Shown here: positions 34,665-44,180 of the stretch, in pieces | How the letters are laid out: every line of letters starts with the position of its first letter | Position numbering within the stretch: position 1 is the first letter of the stretch | Source: Halostella salina | Lineage (GTDB): Archaea > Halobacteriota > Halobacteria > Halobacteriales > Natronoarchaeaceae | Assembly: GCF_003675855.1 (NCBI RefSeq) | Contig: NZ_RCIH01000008.1 | Location: 1-64,000, forward strand | Length of the DNA: 64,000 nucleotides | Reading direction: 5' to 3' | The notes under the pieces: model-generated | What the model saw: the letters and a program-made list of their open reading frames with translations, nothing else | Database searches by the model: none | Told to the model about the DNA's origin: nothing | Position numbers and translations under genes: made by a program

Positions 34665-35069
34665 ATGTCGGAGGACATGGAGAGCGTGCGGGAGCGCATC
34701 GAACGCGACCCGTACTGCGAGACGCTGGGGATCGAACTCGTCGAACTGGACGCGGGCAGCGCGCGGACGGAACTCACCGTCGGGCCGGAGCACCGCAACT
34801 TCCACGGGACGCTCCACGGCGGGGCGATCTACTCGCTCGCCGACGCCGCCTTCGCCGCCGCCTCGAACAGCCGCGGCGAGACGGCGTTCGCGCTGGAGAC
34901 GAACGTCTCGTATCTCGACATGGCCGGTGAGGACGCCACGCTCGTCGCCGACGCCACCGAGACGTACGACGGCCGCCGGACGGCGGAGTACACCGTCGAC
35001 GTGACCGCGGACGGCGACCGGATCGCGACGTTCCGCGGCCGGGTGTACAAGCCCGACGGCGGTGAGTGA
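34665..35069 (+). CDS. paaI: hot-dog thioesterase, PaaI-like
   Basis: 134-residue hot-dog protein of the PaaI group. The catalytic region HRNFHGTLHGGAIYSLADAAFAA carries the HGG motif followed by the acidic residue of the helix (Asp in LADAAF). PaaI hydrolyses ring-hydroxylated phenylacetyl-CoA and rescues CoA from dead-end products. It is divergent from paaA with a 146-bp shared promoter gap. Confidence 0.87.
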   Translation: MSEDMESVRERIERDPYCETLGIELVELDAGSARTELTVGPEHRNFHGTLHGGAIYSLADAAFAAASNSRGETAFALETNVSYLDMAGEDATLVADATETYDGRRTAEYTVDVTADGDRIATFRGRVYKPDGGE

Positions 35070-35118
35070 CGGCGGGGCGTCAGGGGAATCGGGCGGCGGA
35101 CTGCTTCGGTGCCGGGGA

Positions 35119-36405
35119 CTACCGGTGGTCGTACACGCGCTTGACCTTCCCGACCTCGGTGCGCTCGATGGAGCCGTACTCCACGAGGTCGAGTTCGTCG
35201 GGCGTGAACACGAGCACGTTCTCCAGCCGTTCTAAGATCTCGTCGTGTAGCTGCTCGGCGTCGCCGGTAAAGCCCTCGGCCAGCTCCACCGTGATCTCGA
35301 TGCGGTCGAGGTTGTCCTCCCGGTAGAGGTCGATACGGTACTGCGGTTCGACGCCGTCGAACTCCAGCACCACGTCCTCGACTTCGCTTGGGTAGACGTT
35401 CGCGCCGCGGACGATGATCAGGTCGTCCGCACGCCCCGTCACGTTGTCCATCCGGACCATGGTCCGGCCGCAGTCACACTCCTCGTAGTTCAGCGTCGTC
35501 AGGTCGCCGGTCCGGTAGCGCAGGACGGGCAGGGCCTCCTTCGAGAGCGTCGTCAGGACGAGTTCGCCCTCCTCGCCCTCCGGGAGCGGTTCGCCGGTCG
35601 ACGGGTCGACGACCTCGGGGTAGAAGTGGTCCTCGAAGATGTGCAGCCCCTCCTGGACCTCGTGGCACTCGTTCGAGACGCCGGGACCGATGATCTCCGA
35701 GAGGCCGTAGATGTCGATGCCGTTCACGTCGAGGCGCTCCTCGATCGCCTCCCGCATCGGGTCGGTGCACGGCTCCGCGCCGAACATCACCGTCGACAGC
35801 GGGAGGTCGCTCAGGTCGATGCCCATCTCCTCGGCCGTCTCGTACAGGTAGAGGGCGTACGACGGCGTGCAGGCGATCACGTCGCTCTCTAAGTCCTGCA
35901 GGAGTTCGATCTGGCGCTGGGTCTGCCCCCCGCCGATCGGGATCACCGTCGCGCCCAGCTCCTCGATCCCCTGATGGAGCCCCTGACCGCCCGTGAACAG
36001 GCCGTAGCCGTAGGCGTTCTGGACGGTGTCGCCGGGTTCGACGCCGCCGGCCGCCAGACAGCGCGCGACGACCTCGCTCCACACGTCCAGGTCGTCGTCG
36101 GTGTAGGCGACGATCTTCGGCTTCCCGGTCGTGCCGGAGGAGGCGTGGATCCGCCGCACTTCGTCGTGATCGACCGCGAACAGACCGTCCGGATACTCGT
36201 CACGAAAGTCCTCCTTCGTCGTGAACGGCAGCTCCGAGATGTCCTCGACGCCGTTGATGTCGTCGGGCGTGACGCCCTGCTCCTCCAGCAGCTCACGGTA
36301 GAACGGTACCTCCTCGTACGCGCGCTCGACGGTCTCCTGTAACCGCTGGTCCTGTAGCTCCCGAAGCTCCTCTCTGGGGGCCGTCTCGACCTCGTTGTAG
36401 ATCAT
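35119..36405 (-). CDS. paaK: phenylacetate-CoA ligase PaaK
   Basis: 428-residue adenylate-forming enzyme activating phenylacetate to phenylacetyl-CoA. The P-loop is IHASSGTTGKPKIVAYTDDD; further motifs are NAYGYGLFTGGQGLHQG, DIYGLSEIIGPGVSNEC and the hinge YRTGDLT with a C-terminal SEVEDVVLEFD segment. It lacks the C-terminal lysine pattern of acyl-CoA synthetases, as in PaaK. The ATG at 36405 (MIYNEVET) was chosen because an AT-rich TATA-like element on the minus strand sits about 25 bp upstream; an upstream frame extension would run through it. Confidence 0.92.
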   Translation of the reverse strand: MIYNEVETAPREELRELQDQRLQETVERAYEEVPFYRELLEEQGVTPDDINGVEDISELPFTTKEDFRDEYPDGLFAVDHDEVRRIHASSGTTGKPKIVAYTDDDLDVWSEVVARCLAAGGVEPGDTVQNAYGYGLFTGGQGLHQGIEELGATVIPIGGGQTQRQIELLQDLESDVIACTPSYALYLYETAEEMGIDLSDLPLSTVMFGAEPCTDPMREAIEERLDVNGIDIYGLSEIIGPGVSNECHEVQEGLHIFEDHFYPEVVDPSTGEPLPEGEEGELVLTTLSKEALPVLRYRTGDLTTLNYEECDCGRTMVRMDNVTGRADDLIIVRGANVYPSEVEDVVLEFDGVEPQYRIDLYREDNLDRIEITVELAEGFTGDAEQLHDEILERLENVLVFTPDELDLVEYGSIERTEVGKVKRVYDHR

Positions 36406-36426
36406 CCTCGTACGATCTCTCTGTGG

Positions 36427-36441
36427 GTCTAATAAAAAATC
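36427..36441 (-). promoter_or_regulatory. TATA-like element of the paaK gene
   Basis: Minus strand GATTTTTTATTAGAC, about 22-36 bp before the ATG at 36405. It decides between two candidate starts for paaK and fits a leaderless transcript. Confidence 0.55.
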
Positions 36442-36517
36442 ATTCGGGTCGACGGCGGGGGTGTCGCGCCCGTCCACCGCCGAACGGGCGGCGATACGGG
36501 AGCGGGGGCGAAGACAG

Positions 36518-39034
36518 TCAGTCCATCGAGGCGGCGTCCTCGGATTCGGCGTCGGCGGTCACGGTTCCGGTATCGAGCCGACTCCACAGCACCAGCAGGC
36601 TCGGCAGCACCAGCAGACTCACCAGGAACGACGTGACGAGCGCGACCACGACGATGCCGCCGAAGCTCTCCAGTTGCGGGTTCGGGACGAGCGCGATCGT
36701 CGCGAACGCGCCGGCTGAAGTAAGCGTGCTCCCGAGGAGCGCGCCGCCGGTCCCCGTGACCGCGGCGTGGAGCGCCTCGGTCGACGACGCGCCGGCGGCC
36801 AGTTCGTCCGCGAACCGGTCGCCGATGTGGATGTTGTAGTCGACGCCCAGCCCGATGACCAGGCTCATCAGCAGCGCGGTCAGCAGCGTCAGGGGGATCG
36901 CGAGCAGGTACATGCCGCCGATGACCAGCCCGACGACGAGGGCGATCGGCACGGCGACGACCGCGCCGAGCGTCGCGCTCCCGTGCATGTACCTGAACGC
37001 CCCGGTCAGGGTGACCGCGATGGCAAGCAGGGCGACCGCCATCGTCAGGACGATGCCGCCGATGATCTCGTCCAGGACGGCAGCGTTGATGGAGATCGAA
37101 CCGCCGGCGGTCGCCGTCCGGTCGTCGCCCGCCATCGCGGCTGCGCCGTCCTCTATCTCGGCTGCGGCCGAGGTGGCGTCGGCGTACGACGCGTCCAGCG
37201 ACAGCGTCACGAGCAGCGAGCGGTACTCCCCGCCCCGCCGTTCGACGACGCGTTCGGCGGCGGCGCTGTCGGCGGCGTAGAACGCGTCGTACACGCGTTC
37301 GAGGTTGCGGTCGGGGATGCCGTCGCCGTCGGTGTCCGAGCGGTCCAGGACGGCGGCGAACGTCTCGTTCTCCGCTGCGACGCGGGTCATGACGGTGGTC
37401 GGCGAGCGTTCGCCCCGGACGCCGCTTTCGGTGACGAGCAGCCCCGACTCGTCGATCCGGCCGACGCCGGCGTCGATGGCTTCGAGGGTGTCGGGCGCGG
37501 TTACGTCACCCTCGACAAGTATCCGTGACTGCATCGCGTCGTCGGCGTTCGCCGGCTGGTAGGCCCGGTCGACGTACTGTTGCTGTTCGGCCACGTCGCT
37601 CGGCTCCCAGCCCAGCGGTCCCGGGAGGTTCTGTTTCCACTCCGCGACCTCGCCGTCGGCCTGCTGGAAGCTCTCCTGATCCAGGTCGGCCCAGGCGAGC
37701 CCGCCGGCGGCACCGACGAGCACGGAGAGGACCAGCACGGCCGGGGCGGCGCGCTTCGCGAGCGTCACGCAGCTCGCGAGCACCGGGCGGAGGTAGGTAC
37801 CGTGCCCGAGCGCCCGCTTGCGCCGGTCGAAGCCGACGCGTTCGAGCAGGCCGTCGATGCTGATCTTCAGGGCCGGCACGACGGTGAGGAAGATAAACAG
37901 CGCGGAGACGACCCCGAGCGTGATGGCGATCCCGATATCGCGGATCACCGGCAGCGGGTTCACGAGGTTCGCCAGGAACCCGATGGAGGCGGTCACCGTC
38001 ACGAGGAAGAGCGCCGTCGCGACGAGCCGGACGCCCCGGCTCATCGGCGCGCGGATGCCTTCGTCGGCACCGCGTTGCTCGCGGTAGCGGTTGAACACGT
38101 GGAAGCCGAAGTCGATGCTCAGCCCGGAGACGAGCACCACCGGGACGATCATTATCGTCCCGGCTTCGACGCCGAGCCAGCCGAGCAGGCCGAACGTCCA
38201 CAGCACCGACAGCAGAACGCCGGCCATCCCGACGACCACGTCGACCAGGTCGCGGTAGCCGAACGCGAGCACGGTCAGGATGACCAGCAGCGCGACCGGG
38301 ACCACGAGCTCGACCATCTCGCTGAAGTAGTGGTCGTTGGCGTCGTTGTACGCCTGGGCGTTCAGCACGAAGAACCCGGCGTCGGAGCGCTCCTGGGTGG
38401 TTCCGTACAGCGCCGCATCGGCCTCGCTCAGCCGGTCCTCGCCGACACCAGTGTCGAGGGCGACCAGTATCCGCCGGCCGTTCGAACTGGTACCCTCGCC
38501 GTGGTCGGCGGGGAGGAACCGTCCGGCGGCCGGGTTCTCTGCGAGCACCTGCCCGACGAGGTCCTTGACCTCCGCTGCGCTCGCGTTTTCGAGTGCGCGC
38601 ATCTGCTCGTCGAGCGTGGCGTTCGCGTCGCCCGCCGCACGGACGGCGACGAGGTTCTCGATCCCGCGCACGCCGTCGTCGTGGAGGGCGGCCTGCACGG
38701 AGCCGTTCCCGACTATCGCCCGTTGGTACTGCAGCCCGTCGAGCAGCGACGACTTCGAGAGGGCGTTACTGTCCTCCGTCCGAACGTACACGGACCGGAC
38801 GGTTCTGTTCGTCCGTTCGCGGCTGTCGTTTCCGTAGTTCTCCTGGATGTACTGGCCGGTTTCGACTGCTTCCAGGTCCTGGAAGTCCTCGGCCGAACCG
38901 CCGGCCTGACTCGTCGTGTCGAGCTGCGGGATCCCGGCGGCGACCAGCCCCGTCAGGAGTATCAACACGAGCAGCGTCGCCCGGTTGTGCTCCGTGACGG
39001 CATCGATCGCCGATCCCAGTTTCTCTCGTAGCAT
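36518..39034 (-). CDS. RND/MMPL superfamily exporter
   Basis: 838-residue integral membrane protein with the two-fold RND layout. It has a first transmembrane helix (ATLLVLILLTGLVAAGI), a large outer loop (about 40-220) and a block of five to six helices (230-400) containing VSGLSIDFGFHVFNRYREQ. This repeats after a second loop (430-640), with a block containing VIGLGVDYNIHIGDRF. The conserved Asp in each D(F/Y)(G/N)(F/I)H motif marks the proton or ion path typical of MMPL proteins. Cargo may be lipid-like or hydrophobic; not known. Confidence 0.88.
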   Translation of the reverse strand: MLREKLGSAIDAVTEHNRATLLVLILLTGLVAAGIPQLDTTSQAGGSAEDFQDLEAVETGQYIQENYGNDSRERTNRTVRSVYVRTEDSNALSKSSLLDGLQYQRAIVGNGSVQAALHDDGVRGIENLVAVRAAGDANATLDEQMRALENASAAEVKDLVGQVLAENPAAGRFLPADHGEGTSSNGRRILVALDTGVGEDRLSEADAALYGTTQERSDAGFFVLNAQAYNDANDHYFSEMVELVVPVALLVILTVLAFGYRDLVDVVVGMAGVLLSVLWTFGLLGWLGVEAGTIMIVPVVLVSGLSIDFGFHVFNRYREQRGADEGIRAPMSRGVRLVATALFLVTVTASIGFLANLVNPLPVIRDIGIAITLGVVSALFIFLTVVPALKISIDGLLERVGFDRRKRALGHGTYLRPVLASCVTLAKRAAPAVLVLSVLVGAAGGLAWADLDQESFQQADGEVAEWKQNLPGPLGWEPSDVAEQQQYVDRAYQPANADDAMQSRILVEGDVTAPDTLEAIDAGVGRIDESGLLVTESGVRGERSPTTVMTRVAAENETFAAVLDRSDTDGDGIPDRNLERVYDAFYAADSAAAERVVERRGGEYRSLLVTLSLDASYADATSAAAEIEDGAAAMAGDDRTATAGGSISINAAVLDEIIGGIVLTMAVALLAIAVTLTGAFRYMHGSATLGAVVAVPIALVVGLVIGGMYLLAIPLTLLTALLMSLVIGLGVDYNIHIGDRFADELAAGASSTEALHAAVTGTGGALLGSTLTSAGAFATIALVPNPQLESFGGIVVVALVTSFLVSLLVLPSLLVLWSRLDTGTVTADAESEDAASMD

Positions 39035-39181
39035 CGTAATTGCCGAAACGATCCGGTACTCCCTTAGTCGGACTGCTAGCTATTCGGATGCGCGCTCCCT
39101 CGATGGCTAGGTATACAGACCGACGGCGGTCCGCGTTGGCCCAGTCGCCATCGTCCGCGAGCACTCCGCCTGCAGCGCCGG

Positions 39182-40708
39182 TCAGTCCTCGTCGGCGAGA
39201 AACTCCGCCAGAAGCTTCGACTGGCCCGCACGCAGGTGGTGAAGCAGCGTCGGGCCGGTGATATCGAGCGCCTCGGCGACCTCGGCGGCGCTGCTGCCCC
39301 GCGGCGACTCGAAGTAGTTGGCGTAGTACGCCGTCCGGAGCGCGTTCTCCTGCCGGTCGGTCAGCCGGTCGCTCAGCGCGTCCCGGAACTCCCGGGCGGT
39401 CGTGACCTCGCGTTCGCGCTCGCGCTTCGCCGTGACCGTCGCGTCGTGTGCCCGCGTGACCGTCTCGGCGATCCGGCGCACGTCTTCGTCGGGCGGGAGT
39501 TCGACGACTACCTCACCCTCGCCGTCCGCGAACGTGGCGGACTCGACGGTCACGCCGAGCGAGGTCAGCCGGCCCAGCAGCGTCTCCTCGGGGAGCGCGA
39601 GTTCGAGCGTGCCGGCGTCACCGTGGTCGTCGATGACCCGGACCGACCGGACGGCGTTCCGGTCGTCGAACGACCCCGCGACCGCCTCCGGGTCGCCGTC
39701 GCGGACGGCGAGGTAACACCGCAACCCGTCGGCCTGCGGGACGACGCCGTCGACCGATAGCTCGGCGTCGCCGGCGGCCGCGACGAGCGGTTCGTCCCCG
39801 TCCGTGACCGAGAGCGTCAGTTCGACGACGGAGTCCGACTGGAGCAGGGTCCGGTTCCGCGCCGCGTTCACCGCGAAGCCGGCCATCTCCCCGAGCGTGC
39901 CGAAACTCTCGCGCTCGCGCTCGGAGAAGGCGTCCTGGTCGGTCGTGTACACGCCGACGACGCCGTACACGCTCGCACCGTAGGTAAGCGGGATCGCGAG
40001 CAGCGACTGGAGCCCGTCGGCGAAGGCGGCCCGGCGCACGGGTTCGGGCACCGACTCGTCGGCACCGATCGGCTGGACGACGGTCGGCTCGCCGGTCTCG
40101 ATCGCACGGCGCTCGGGCACGTCCGCGCCGCGCTCGACGGACGCCTCGATGCGTTCGAACGTCCGCCCGGTCTCGCCGGCGCTCGCCCGGACGACGATCT
40201 CGTCGGTACCGAGGTCGCGCTCGCCGACCCACGCGAACTCGTAGATGTCGGTCCGGCCGAGTCGCTCGCAGATCGTCGCCGCGATCGTCTCGCGGTCGGA
40301 CGCGTCGACGAGTTCCGCCAGCACGTCGGCGATGAGGCGGTTGCTGATCGTCACCCGGTTCAGGTCGGCGTCGCGCTCCGCCAGCGTCCGCTCCGTCCGC
40401 TTCCGGTCGGTCACGTCGCGCAGGTACAGCGTCACTCCATCCCCGTGTGGTACGACCGTCACCGCGAGCCACGCCTCCAGGTCCGGGTAGTACTCCTCGA
40501 CGGCCCGCTCTTCTTCCGGGGGCGTATCGAACGCCCGCGGTACGGTCGCCTCGACGGAATCGGGAAACACCGCCCCGACCGGCTCGCCGGCGACCGCCGA
40601 CCCGTCGAGGTCCAGCAGGTCGGCGGCGGCGGGGTTGACGGCGCGCACGGTGCCGTCGGGGTCGCTCTCGACCATCCCGACGGGCGCGCGCTCGAAGCGA
40701 TCGTCCAT
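39182..40708 (-). CDS. PAS-GAF-HTH-10 transcriptional regulator (bat-type)
   Basis: 508-residue multi-domain sensor-regulator. A PAS domain at the N-terminus (MDDRFERAPVGMVESDPDGT ... YLRDVTDRKRTERTL, about 1-115) is followed by a GAF domain (about 140-290), a bat-associated beta domain and the HTH-10 domain at the end (LSDRLTDRQENALRTAYYAN, then EVAEALDITGPTLLHHLRAG). This is the layout of haloarchaeal bat-type regulators, which sense redox or light. The ATG at 40708 is preferred over an upstream one 18 bp away. It shares its region with two kinases and a response regulator. Confidence 0.88.
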   Translation of the reverse strand: MDDRFERAPVGMVESDPDGTVRAVNPAAADLLDLDGSAVAGEPVGAVFPDSVEATVPRAFDTPPEEERAVEEYYPDLEAWLAVTVVPHGDGVTLYLRDVTDRKRTERTLAERDADLNRVTISNRLIADVLAELVDASDRETIAATICERLGRTDIYEFAWVGERDLGTDEIVVRASAGETGRTFERIEASVERGADVPERRAIETGEPTVVQPIGADESVPEPVRRAAFADGLQSLLAIPLTYGASVYGVVGVYTTDQDAFSERERESFGTLGEMAGFAVNAARNRTLLQSDSVVELTLSVTDGDEPLVAAAGDAELSVDGVVPQADGLRCYLAVRDGDPEAVAGSFDDRNAVRSVRVIDDHGDAGTLELALPEETLLGRLTSLGVTVESATFADGEGEVVVELPPDEDVRRIAETVTRAHDATVTAKREREREVTTAREFRDALSDRLTDRQENALRTAYYANYFESPRGSSAAEVAEALDITGPTLLHHLRAGQSKLLAEFLADED

Positions 40709-40733
40709 GGGTATCGGTCCGGACACGGGACAA

Positions 40734-41789
40734 TCAGTCCTCCGGCTCGCTCCCTTCCGCCGGCTCGACGCCCCGGAACTCGACCCGCGTCCCGCCGTCG
40801 CGGCCCGTTGTCAGCCGCCGCGACCAGCCGTGCAGGTCGGCGATCCGGGCGACGATCGCTAGCCCGAGTCCGGTGCCGTGTTCGTCCGCGCTGTACCCCG
40901 GTTCGAACGCGCGCTCGCGCTCGTCTGCAGGCATCCCGACGCCGTCGTCCGCGACGTAGAACCCGTCGCCCTCGTCGAGCCACCCGATAGTGACGGTCAG
41001 GTCGTGGGCTTGGCCGTCCGCGGCTCCGTGTTCCACGCTGTCCTGCCGAGTTTGCGAGGCAGGACTCGTTGAGCCGTGCTCAACGGCGTTCCGGAAGAGG
41101 TTCTCGAAGAGGCGACTGACCCGGTCGGGGTCGGCGGTCGTCGTCGGGAGCGGGCAGTCGACGTGCAGCGTCGCGCGTCGCGTGTCGACCGTCTCCCAGG
41201 CTCGCTCCGCGACGGCACCGAGGTCGACTGGTTCGTCCGGTTCGACCACGTCCTCGCCCCGCGCGAGGGTGAGCACGTCCTCGATGATGCGCTCCATGCG
41301 GTCGTGGGCCTGCTCGACGTAGTCGAACTGCTCCGGTTCGTCGTGCTCGCGGCCGGCCCGGAGGCGGGTCTTCGCCACGTCGAGCGGATTCCGGAGGTCG
41401 TGGCTGACGACGCTCGCGACGTGGTCGACGGCGAGCGCTCCGTCGTCGGTACCCTCGCGTTCGACGAAGAGCAGGAGTCCCTCCCCGTCGCCTTCGGGCG
41501 GGAGGACCTGAACGCGATACGACCCGCCGCTCGCCGACTCCCCGTCGCCGACCGTCAGCGTTCCACCCTCGTCGAGCGCCCGGTCGGCGTCGCCGGCTTC
41601 GACCGCGATCCCGAGCGCGGCGAAGCAGTCCTCGACCGAGGCCCCCGTGTCGACGGGACCGAACTCGCGCTCGAAGGCGTCGTCGACGGCCCGGACCGTC
41701 GGCGTCCCGTCGACCGTGGCGTATCGACACACCGGCCCCGGATAGCGGTCTGCGGGGATCGACAACGGGTCGTCGCGTTCGTCCGTCAT
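40734..41789 (-). CDS. sensor histidine kinase, cytosolic, with N-box insertion
   Basis: 351-residue soluble kinase. A PAS-like domain (about 15-110) is followed by the H-box SVVSHDLRNPLDVAK (His130), the N-box LFRNAVEHG, the G1 box YVADDGVGMP and the G2 box GTGLGLAIVARIADLHGW. Directly after the N-box the chain carries an insertion (STSPASQTRQDSVEHG) that repeats the VEHG end, encoded by a hairpin-forming DNA stretch at 41026-41084. The ATP-binding domain is otherwise normal. No transmembrane helix is visible. The cognate regulator is likely the HalX protein or the HTH-10 protein nearby, by position only. Confidence 0.9.
   Translation of the reverse strand: MTDERDDPLSIPADRYPGPVCRYATVDGTPTVRAVDDAFEREFGPVDTGASVEDCFAALGIAVEAGDADRALDEGGTLTVGDGESASGGSYRVQVLPPEGDGEGLLLFVEREGTDDGALAVDHVASVVSHDLRNPLDVAKTRLRAGREHDEPEQFDYVEQAHDRMERIIEDVLTLARGEDVVEPDEPVDLGAVAERAWETVDTRRATLHVDCPLPTTTADPDRVSRLFENLFRNAVEHGSTSPASQTRQDSVEHGAADGQAHDLTVTIGWLDEGDGFYVADDGVGMPADERERAFEPGYSADEHGTGLGLAIVARIADLHGWSRRLTTGRDGGTRVEFRGVEPAEGSEPED
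41026..41084. repeat. hairpin-bearing insertion in the kinase N-box, flanked by imperfect 11-bp direct repeats
   Basis: CCGTGTTCCAC (41026-41036) and CCGTGCTCAAC (41074-41084) are an imperfect direct repeat (9 of 11). Between them GTCCTGCC (41040-41047) and GGCAGGAC (41058-41065) form a perfect 8-bp stem. The reading frame stays open through the insert. It looks like a small in-frame insertion element at the point coding NAVEHG. Confidence 0.75.
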
Positions 41790-41932
41790 TCGTCGCTACC
41801 CACCCCGTCCCGTCCGCGTCGTCCGTGGCGGACCCGTCCGGGGTATGGTCGTCGGTCTGACTGCGTCATGTATCGGCCTTGGTCCGCCCCCGCCTTAGTA
41901 TCGGAGTCTAGTAATCCAGACGGTCGGCGCGC

Positions 41933-43552
41933 TCACGCCCCCTGGTCGGGCACGGTCAGTCGGACCGTCGTCCCCCCGGACGTGTCGAACGAGAGGGTGC
42001 CGTTGAGCTTCGTCACGCTCCACTTGAGCAGCCACAGGCCGAGGCCGGTGCCGTGCTGGAGCGGGGTCTCCGTCTCGGCGTCGAGCGACCGAAGCTCCGA
42101 GTCGGGGATCCCCGGCCCGTCGTCGGCGACGGTTATCGCGTACCCGTCGCCGTCGGGCTCGACCGTCACCCTCACCGACTCGGTGGCGTGTTCGACGGCG
42201 TTCTCGACGGCGTTCCGGAGCGCCAGCCGCAGGGCCTCCCAGTCGGTGACGAGCGGCGCACGCTCCGGGAGGTCGACCGCGATCCGGTCGCAGTCGGTGG
42301 CTTCGACCAGCTCCCGGACGACCGCCGACAGGTCCGCCTCGCCCTTCCCGGCCGGTCGGGAGACGAGCTGGTCGATCTCCCGCGCCTTCGCGCTGAGGGT
42401 CGCCAGTTCGTCAGCCGACTCGTAGATCTCGGCGGCGAACTCGCCGTCGCTTCCCGCCTCGATGGCCTCCGCGTTCCCCTTGATCGCGTCGACCCGGTTC
42501 CGGAGGTTGTGCCGGAGCACGCGGTTCAGCACCTCCAGCCGCTGCTTCCGTAGCTCCCGGTCGGTCACGTCGCGCAGGCTGAGCAGGGTGCCGAGCTGTC
42601 GGCCGTGCTGGTCGGTAAACGCCGTCACCTGCGGGTCGAAGCGCCGGGTTCCGACCGCCGTCTCCAGTTCCACGGTCTCGGTCTCCCGCAGTTCGCCGAC
42701 CGTCCGGCCGACCAGCGACGCGACCGGGCCGCCGAGCGGGCCGGTCGGGTCGACGTCCAGCCGTTCGGCGACGGTCTCGTTGATTTTGATCACCCGTCCC
42801 TCGCGGTCGACGACGACCACGAGGTCGTCGGTCTCCCGGGGGATGGCCTGCTCCCCGAGCGTCCCGGCGGCCGGCGTCGATTCGAACATCCCGAACCGGA
42901 ACACCGACAGCACGAGTCCGACTACGGGCAGGATGAAGGCGAGTGCGTACACCGTGTAGACGGCCGCGTCGGGCGTCGCCCCGGACAGGATCCCGATGGA
43001 GTTCATCAGGACCAGCGGGGCCATCCCCGCGAGCGTCAGGTAGACGCCCTGCCACACGGACAGATGGCCGTACTCGTGGGACGTTCGCAACAGCTGGTAG
43101 CTGCCGACGGCGACGAGCGCGAACACGTACAGCAGCGCGAACGTTCCGAGGAGCTGGATGACGACGTTCTGGGCGCTGCTGGACTGCACCACGACGACCC
43201 CCACGATCCCGAGCACCGGCGCAGCGATCAGCGCGATCGTCCGGTGGCGGAACCGGGTGACTCGCCCGGTGTACTGGAGGGAGAACAGTATCCACGGGAC
43301 CATCGAGACCACCCAGCCGGTGAGGGCGATATCCGTCCACATCGGGACGGCGTTGTGCTGTAACTCCGTTCCGCTCGTGAACGCGACAACCCCGCTGCTG
43401 ATGGCCCCGGTACCGAGGACGAACGCCACCGTAGCGAACGCGTTCACCCCCGGCTCGTCCCACCGGCGATAGCAGTGAACGCCGAGCCAGCACAGCACGG
43501 CACCGGCCAGCAGAACCACGCCGACCAGTCCGTTCACCAGGGTGACCGCCAT
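41933..43552 (-). CDS. 7TM-PAS sensor histidine kinase
   Basis: 539 residues. The N-terminal half (1-235) has seven hydrophobic segments of the histidine-kinase 7TM domain, starting VNGLVGVVLLAGAVLCWLGV. A PAS domain follows (about 250-370, VVVVDREGRVIKINE to SLRDVTDREL). Then comes the H-box LNRVLRHNLRNRVDAIKGNA and an HATPase domain with N-box LALRNAVENAVEHA, G1 VADDGPGIPD and G2 GTGLGLWLLKW. It is a membrane sensor of unknown stimulus. The start at 43552 places the first helix right after the Met; an extension to 43618 would add a polar tail. Confidence 0.9.
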   Translation of the reverse strand: MAVTLVNGLVGVVLLAGAVLCWLGVHCYRRWDEPGVNAFATVAFVLGTGAISSGVVAFTSGTELQHNAVPMWTDIALTGWVVSMVPWILFSLQYTGRVTRFRHRTIALIAAPVLGIVGVVVVQSSSAQNVVIQLLGTFALLYVFALVAVGSYQLLRTSHEYGHLSVWQGVYLTLAGMAPLVLMNSIGILSGATPDAAVYTVYALAFILPVVGLVLSVFRFGMFESTPAAGTLGEQAIPRETDDLVVVVDREGRVIKINETVAERLDVDPTGPLGGPVASLVGRTVGELRETETVELETAVGTRRFDPQVTAFTDQHGRQLGTLLSLRDVTDRELRKQRLEVLNRVLRHNLRNRVDAIKGNAEAIEAGSDGEFAAEIYESADELATLSAKAREIDQLVSRPAGKGEADLSAVVRELVEATDCDRIAVDLPERAPLVTDWEALRLALRNAVENAVEHATESVRVTVEPDGDGYAITVADDGPGIPDSELRSLDAETETPLQHGTGLGLWLLKWSVTKLNGTLSFDTSGGTTVRLTVPDQGA

Positions 43553-43733
43553 TGGTACACACGTCAACGACCAGCCACAATACTGCAACGGTTCTCGCTC
43601 GTGTTCGGGGGCCCCCATCGCGCCGGCCCGAGGCCGGCCGAACGGGCCGGTTCTTCATTGCTAGACACCCCGACGGACCGGATTCGGATAGCTAGCCTAT
43701 GGATCCAGGGGGGTGGGGGTGCTCCGACCGTGT

Positions 43734-44147
43734 ATGTCGACGCCGCAGCCGATCACGACCGACCGTTCCGACCCGACCGACGGGACGCCCGACGACGGCG
43801 AGACCGATCCGTCGGTGGGGACCGACGAACTGCTCGACCTGCTCGGGGACGACCACGCCCGCCGGGTCCTCCGCGAGGTTGCGGACGCTCCCCGGACCGG
43901 GCGGGAACTGGTGGCCACGGTCGACGCCTCGAAGTCGACCGTGTACCGTCGGCTCGAACGACTCGAGTCGGCAGGGCTCGTCGAGTCGACGCGGACCATA
44001 GACCCCGACGGGCACCACCGCAAGCAGTTCCACGCCGTCGACACGGTGCTCGAATTCGACCTCCGACAGAACGGCCTCTGTCTCTCGACCGGGGCGGACC
44101 GCCCGGACGACGGCGAGTCGGGTCCTGCGGTCGTTGCGGACGACTGA
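43734..44147 (+). CDS. winged-helix DNA-binding protein (ArsR/TrmB-like)
   Basis: 137-residue small regulator. The central winged helix (about 35-105) reads LLGDDHARRVLREVADAPRT, then TVDASKSTVYRRLERLESAG, a wing with a polar RTIDPDGHHRKQF and a C-terminal strand VLEFDLRQNG. The ends are acidic and disordered. It lies between two signalling genes and may act with them. The ATG at 43734 gives the shortest acidic tail. Confidence 0.85.
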   Translation: MSTPQPITTDRSDPTDGTPDDGETDPSVGTDELLDLLGDDHARRVLREVADAPRTGRELVATVDASKSTVYRRLERLESAGLVESTRTIDPDGHHRKQFHAVDTVLEFDLRQNGLCLSTGADRPDDGESGPAVVADD

Positions 44148-44180
44148 CCGGCTCCGTTGGCGTCGTCGCCCCGCCCTCTC

